From: a virus
Direction: 5' to 3' (one strand)
Virus record (IMG/VR): IMGVR_UViG_3300010371_000060
Location: 1-41,509 of that record
DNA: 41,509 bases
Below the pieces are notes generated by a model that was not told the origin of the DNA, did no database searches, and was given only the letters and a program-made list of their open reading frames with translations. The position numbers and the translations under genes are program-made. Position 1 is the first letter of the stretch; the number at the start of each line of letters is the position of its first letter. Shown here piece after piece: positions 38,378-41,509 of this stretch.

Positions 38378-38438
38378 ACCCACTGATGAGCCGGTGAGAC
38401 CCCGGCGAAACGGCGCACAAAGGAGGCGCCGTCTGGGT
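38378..38438 (+). ncRNA. Hammerhead ribozyme HHR-e, type I
   Basis: Stem I ACCCA (38378-38382) pairs with TGGGT (38434-38438). The core is CTGATGA (38383-38389), GAAA (38407-38410) and TC (38432-38433). Stem II is GCCGG/CCGGC with loop TGAGACC; stem III is CGGCGC/GCGCCG with a 9-nt loop (38417-38425). All core positions are canonical. Stem II and loop II are nearly identical to HHR-d. It begins at the base after the stop codon of the preceding gene; predicted cleavage is between 38433 and 38434, 39 nt before the next ATG. Confidence 0.95.
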
Positions 38439-38472
38439 CGATTCAATCACACACAACAGAGGATTCACGCAA

Positions 38473-39528
38473 ATGAAAACCGGACTCACACTTGCAGAAA
38501 TGGCCACCGAGTTGCAGCGCCGCCACGAGGCCAAGCGCGATTTTGTCGCCGACACCCGCCACCTCACCGTCACCACCGCGGGGCAGGTGGCGCTCTCGCT
38601 CCCCAATGAGCACCTGGTGCTCACGGAAGGCCCCGTGTTCCAGGAGCAGGTCTGCGGCCACTTCAAGATTCCCCGGGACTACGCCAGCCGCATCCGGCAG
38701 GATCACCCCGAGCTGTACCGCGACACCCTCAACACGTTCTTCGGCAAGGAGCCCACGCGCCGCATGGTGCGCGCGCTGGACGGAACGGCCCGCGCGTTCC
38801 TCTCCGACCGCTACCGGCCGCTGGATAACTTTGAACTGGCGAATGCGGTGTTGCCGGTGCTGATGGATCACAAGGACATCCGCATCGAATCCACCGAGTT
38901 CACTGACCGGCGGTTCTATCTGAAGGCCGTGTTCCCGCGCATCCAGACCGAGGTGAAGCGTGGGGACGTGGTGCAGATTGGAGTGATGGTGAGTAACTCT
39001 GAGGTGGGCTCTGGGGCGCTGCAGGTGATGCCGCTGCTGTTCCGGTTGGTCTGTCTCAACGGCATGATTGCCGAGGACTACGGCCAGCGCCGTTACCACG
39101 TGGGCAAGCGAGCGGCGGAGGAGCAGGCGGCGTTCGAGTTGTACACGGACAAGACCAAGGCGCTGGATGACGCGGCGTTCTTCAGCAAGGTGCAGGACAC
39201 AGTCAAAGGCGTCCTCACCCAGGACGTGCTCACCAAGCTCGCCAGCCGGCTCAAGGAGGCCACCGAGCAGCCGCTGGAGGCCAAGTCCCTGCAGTCCGCG
39301 GTGGAAGTGACTGCGCAGCGCTTTGGGTACACCGAGGCCACCAAGGACGGCATCCTGCGGCATCTGATCGAGGGCGGGGACCTCAGTCGGTACGGGCTGA
39401 TGAACGCCATCACTCGCCAGGCGCAGGACGAGGAAAGCTACGAGCGCGCCACCCAGCTGGAGATGGACGGCTCGCGCATCATCGAGCTGCCGCAAACCGA
39501 CTGGCGGGCGATTGCGGAAGCTGCGTGA
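38473..39528 (+). CDS. DUF932-family phage/plasmid-like protein
   Basis: A 351-residue protein with AGAGGA upstream. It matches the DUF932 layout: DFVADTRHLTV, CGHFKIPRDYASRI, RRMVRALDGTARAFLSDRYR (the 'A-x-x-S-x-x-Y' signature), RIESTEFTDRRFYLKAVFPR, GDVVQIGVMVSNSEVGSGAL and PLLFRLVCLNGMI. DUF932 proteins are common on phages and plasmids; some are suspected to influence recombination or DNA protection, but no reaction is established. It follows HHR-e. Confidence 0.88.
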   Translation: MKTGLTLAEMATELQRRHEAKRDFVADTRHLTVTTAGQVALSLPNEHLVLTEGPVFQEQVCGHFKIPRDYASRIRQDHPELYRDTLNTFFGKEPTRRMVRALDGTARAFLSDRYRPLDNFELANAVLPVLMDHKDIRIESTEFTDRRFYLKAVFPRIQTEVKRGDVVQIGVMVSNSEVGSGALQVMPLLFRLVCLNGMIAEDYGQRRYHVGKRAAEEQAAFELYTDKTKALDDAAFFSKVQDTVKGVLTQDVLTKLASRLKEATEQPLEAKSLQSAVEVTAQRFGYTEATKDGILRHLIEGGDLSRYGLMNAITRQAQDEESYERATQLEMDGSRIIELPQTDWRAIAEAA

Positions 39529-39533
39529 CCCGT

Positions 39534-39602
39534 GACCCCGAGGGATAATCGGGGTCGGCTCGGGGGGTGGGGCGCTGAAGTGCGACGGTGCCCCGCTCCC
39601 CG
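39534..39602 (+). other. Two consecutive strong RNA hairpins in a ribozyme-free gap
   Basis: The gap after the DUF932 gene holds GACCCCGA-GGGATAA-TCGGGGTC (39534-39556, perfect 8 bp) and then a 13-bp stem from 39561 to 39602, CGGGGGGTGGGGC with GCCCCGCTCCCCG (two wobbles), whose loop can pair further. No U-tract follows either, so they are not standard terminators. This is the one long gap of the operon lacking a hammerhead; the hairpins could be an RNase target or barrier, or an unrecognised ribozyme. Confidence 0.6.
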
Positions 39603-39626
39603 CGGCCGTTAACCGGGAGAACAACA

Positions 39627-39818
39627 ATGTTGACAGACAAACTCGAGCCCCCACGTGTGGTGGTGACGGATGTGCAGATGCGGTTTTGGTCCATGGTTTG
39701 CTTCATGGTGAAGTGGGTCATCGCAACCATCCCCGCCATTGTCATTCTGTGGGTGATTTTGTGGACGCTGAAGATTTTGTTCTTTGGCGTCATCATTGGA
39801 TCCAATAAAGGAGGTTGA
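39627..39818 (+). CDS. Small membrane protein
   Basis: A 63-residue protein with GGGAGA upstream of its ATG. Residues about 20-58 are strongly hydrophobic (FWSMVCFMVKWVIATIPAIV, ILWVILWTLKILFFGVIIG), enough for one long or two short membrane helices. The N-terminus is short and polar. It may be a holin-like or exclusion peptide, but no motif decides. Confidence 0.6.
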   Translation: MLTDKLEPPRVVVTDVQMRFWSMVCFMVKWVIATIPAIVILWVILWTLKILFFGVIIGSNKGG

Positions 39819-39822
39819 TGTC

Positions 39823-40194
39823 ATGTTAGAAGCAGACTTTGAAACAGTGTTCCGAGACCGCAGGGTGCGTGTCACTTTGCAGGCAGCGCCTGGCGACGCG
39901 CCCGGGCAGGTGATTGTGACTGCTGCGTTCCGTGATCCGGCCGGCCGGCCGGTGGAATTCACTGATGTCACGCGGGAGGAGCTGTCGGCGCTATGCCGGC
40001 AAGCCGCTGCGCTCAAAGCCCCGGCCGCTGCGGAGGAGTATCTGGGGGACGGGCTGTACGTCCGGGTGGCGCCTGACACCGGGGCGGTCTGGCTGCGGGC
40101 GCCCCGAGACGGGGGCGATCATGAGGTGGCGTTGGAGCCGGAGGTGCTGCAGGCATTTCTGGCCTGGTTGCGCCGATCGGGGATGCTGTCATGA
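39823..40194 (+). CDS. Small protein of unknown function
   Basis: A 123-residue protein with an excellent AAGGAGG site before its ATG at 39823. It has two halves: VRVTLQAAPGDAPGQVIVTAAF then VEFTDVTREELSALCRQAAAL, and a second half with GLYVRVAPDTGAVWLRAPRDG and EPEVLQAFLAWLRRSG. Predicted alpha/beta; no family recognised. Overlaps the next gene by 4 bp. Confidence 0.65.
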   Translation: MLEADFETVFRDRRVRVTLQAAPGDAPGQVIVTAAFRDPAGRPVEFTDVTREELSALCRQAAALKAPAAAEEYLGDGLYVRVAPDTGAVWLRAPRDGGDHEVALEPEVLQAFLAWLRRSGMLS

Positions 40195-40892
40195 GTGCCG
40201 CGAATGACTTCGCCACACTACGGCGAGAAGCCGAAGCGCAAGGGTTCCGGGTGCAGCGCACCAACAACGGCCATTACCAGCTCTACGCCCCCAACAAGCA
40301 CGACATCATCACCTGCTCCGCTTCCGCTGACCCGCGAGCGCTGAAGAACTTTCGGGCTGAGCTGCAGCGGGCCGGGTTCCGTGATCCGCACGCCACCACG
40401 TCCTTGGGGGAGGTGTTGGAGGCCGCATTGACTCCGCCCCTGAGCGCGCGGGAGATCGTCCTAGAGCTGTTAACGGCGAACCCTGACGGGCTGAGCCATG
40501 AGCTGCTTACGGACCGAATCCGCTTGCGCCGACCGGACTTGGCCGATGCCCGCAGCTCGGTGCATGCCGCGTTGCAGGCGCTCCGCACTGCCGGGGAGAT
40601 TGAGCCCGCGGGCACAGAACGGGGGCGGTGGCGAGTGGTGAAGCGGCCACCAGACGTGGAGGCTGCCGCGCCGCCACCCTCAGGCAGCGGGGACGCTGGG
40701 GTGGATGCAGACTTGCTGGCACTAGACACCGCACTAACCACGCTGAGTGACGTTAATGAGGCGATGCGGCAGCAGTTTGATCGAGCGTTGAGTGCGTTTG
40801 CGTCCATGGAGACGGTGGTGCGGCGCAACCGAGAGATTTTGTTGGAGACGGTGAAATTGAAGCAGTTACTCAATTCAATCGGGAGCAAGTGA
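40191..40892 (+). CDS. HicA-like domain joined to winged helix and coiled coil
   Basis: A 233-residue protein. Residues 5-65 (FATLRREAEAQGFRVQRTNN, GHYQLYAPN, ALKNFRAELQRAGF) resemble the small dsRBD-like fold of HicA-type mRNA-binding toxins, including the G-H-Y position where HicA has its catalytic His (G-x-H). Residues about 80-150 look like a winged helix (SAREIVLELLTANPDGLSHE, SSVHAALQALRTAGEIEPAG). The C-terminal 60 residues form a coiled coil. No HicB partner gene follows, so a regulatory rather than toxin role seems more likely. Functions inferred. Confidence 0.65.
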   Translation: MSAANDFATLRREAEAQGFRVQRTNNGHYQLYAPNKHDIITCSASADPRALKNFRAELQRAGFRDPHATTSLGEVLEAALTPPLSAREIVLELLTANPDGLSHELLTDRIRLRRPDLADARSSVHAALQALRTAGEIEPAGTERGRWRVVKRPPDVEAAAPPPSGSGDAGVDADLLALDTALTTLSDVNEAMRQQFDRALSAFASMETVVRRNREILLETVKLKQLLNSIGSK

Positions 40893-41191
40893 AGATGAAT
40901 ATTCAGCCATATTTCGAGATTCTGGGCAAGCCGGTGAAGGACCGTGTGACGGGGGCCATGGGCGTGGCTACTTCGCTTTCCTTCGATCTGTATGGGTGCG
41001 TGCAGGTGCTCATCACGCCGCCCAATTCTGACAACGAGGATAAAAAGAAGAGCTACTTCTATGATTATTCTCGGTGCATCGCCACATCTGAGGAGCGTGT
41101 CATGCCGGTGCCGGATTACGGTGCACCACGTGCCGAGCGGCTGTCTAGCGGCGTAGCGGCTGGCCCGGCGGAAAAGCCTGCGATGGATTGA
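40889..41191 (+). CDS. Conserved small phage protein, beta-barrel-like
   Basis: A protein of 98-100 residues; GTG at 40889 (GTGA overlap) or ATG at 40895. The core LGKPVKDRVTGAMGVATSLS-FDLYGCVQVLITPP is a pattern found in many phages: 'G-x-x-V-x-D-x-V-T-G-x-x-G-x-x-T-S' followed by 'D-L-Y-G-C-x-Q-(V/A)-x-(V/I)'. Function unknown. The last 30 residues are Ala/Gly/Pro-rich. Confidence 0.72.
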   Translation: MKMNIQPYFEILGKPVKDRVTGAMGVATSLSFDLYGCVQVLITPPNSDNEDKKKSYFYDYSRCIATSEERVMPVPDYGAPRAERLSSGVAAGPAEKPAMD

Positions 41192-41383
41192 GTGATGCTG
41201 CGCTTTGCCCCACTCACCCCTGAGGATTTGGCCATTCGCCCGCCGTGGTGGTTGGTCATTTGGTACACTGAGCGAGCGGACGCTATGGTGTGCCAGCAGA
41301 TAATGAGATTCCGCAACGAGCCCCGGGACAAGCTCTGGCGAGCGCGACGAGCGTTTGTTGGATTGCGGCCTGAGGATCTTTGA
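41192..41383 (+). CDS. Small protein of unknown function
   Basis: A protein of 62-63 residues starting at a GTG at 41192 or the ATG at 41195, one base after the previous stop. Pattern: RFAPLTPEDLAIRPPWWLVI, then a helical, Arg-rich second half (QQIMRFRNEPRDKLWRARR). No family recognised. Confidence 0.5.
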   Translation: MMLRFAPLTPEDLAIRPPWWLVIWYTERADAMVCQQIMRFRNEPRDKLWRARRAFVGLRPEDL

Positions 41384-41414
41384 GAGCCATCCTGAAACCA
41401 AAGGAGCATTGTCG

Positions 41415-41509
41415 ATGAAGATCATCCCGTGTAAACGTCAAGTGAAGCACCGCTTCCAAACGCGTTCTGCGCGTTTCAAGGTGCTGAAGGCTGTGCAAGC
41501 GGCCGGCAG
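41415..41509 (+). CDS. Partial gene, N-terminus only
   Basis: An ATG with AAAGGAG 10 bases upstream opens a frame that runs to the window end (31 codons seen): MKIIPCKRQVKHRFQTRSAR followed by FKVLKAVQAAG. Very basic start, possibly a small DNA- or RNA-binding protein. Nothing more can be said. Confidence 0.45.
   Translation, partial: MKIIPCKRQVKHRFQTRSARFKVLKAVQAAG

Noticed and set aside
39534-39602. Sixth hammerhead ribozyme
   Set aside because: There is a CTGAAG but no CTGANGA/GAAA/UC core; only hairpins are supported.

Overview
The window is one continuous, GC-rich stretch of a tailed double-stranded DNA phage genome (order Caudoviricetes) or a prophage of one. Evidence: terminase small and large subunits, a DUF1073-type portal, a Mu gpF-like minor head protein, a DUF2213-type protease/scaffold fused to a Nudix domain, a decoration protein, a DUF2184-type major capsid protein and DUF4054/HK97-gp10 connector genes, all in virion-module order. 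Genes are packed with 1-4 bp stop/start overlaps. The host cannot be named; base composition and gene style suggest a GC-rich, probably proteobacterial host. No integrase, lysis gene, tape measure or family A/B DNA polymerase is visible; the tail genes presumably continue past the left edge.

Left half (1-26075, minus strand, read right to left). A RepB/AEP-like primase and a DUF5906/SF3-like helicase come first. A 289-bp non-coding block with inverted and direct repeats follows (candidate origin or regulatory site), then a possible antiterminator-like HTH protein. Packaging and head genes follow: TerS, a secreted FN3-like protein, TerL, three small genes, portal and MuF. Between MuF (17.6 kb) and the protease (8.4 kb) lies an accessory block of fibre-like, repeat-rich and enzymatic genes. 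It includes a 657-residue protein made almost wholly of about 28 degenerate 19-23-residue repeats, and a zinc-knuckle/methyltransferase/DUF115-like fusion. The head module then resumes (protease-scaffold, decoration, capsid, connectors) and ends in fibre-like genes, the last cut by the window edge.

Right half (26232-41509, plus strand). An SNF2-like helicase starts divergently from the primase. It is followed by small genes, a tRNA-like element, an SPFH/band-7 membrane protein, a likely ssDNA-binding pair, a MazG-like protein, a DUF932 protein, and many small coupled genes of unknown function.

The most striking content is a set of five hammerhead self-cleaving ribozymes (33.7-38.4 kb). Three are type II (open stem II) and two are type I (open stem I). 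They occupy the inter-gene gaps of an otherwise gap-free operon, and should cut its transcript into separate mRNAs, each with a short leader and its own Shine-Dalgarno. One has a U3/A8 core in place of the near-universal C3/G8 pair, and its loop II supplies the stop codon of the upstream gene. The operon is preceded by a non-coding, hairpin-rich 470-bp region and by an AT-rich module that resembles one placed in the same sense ahead of the primase operon.
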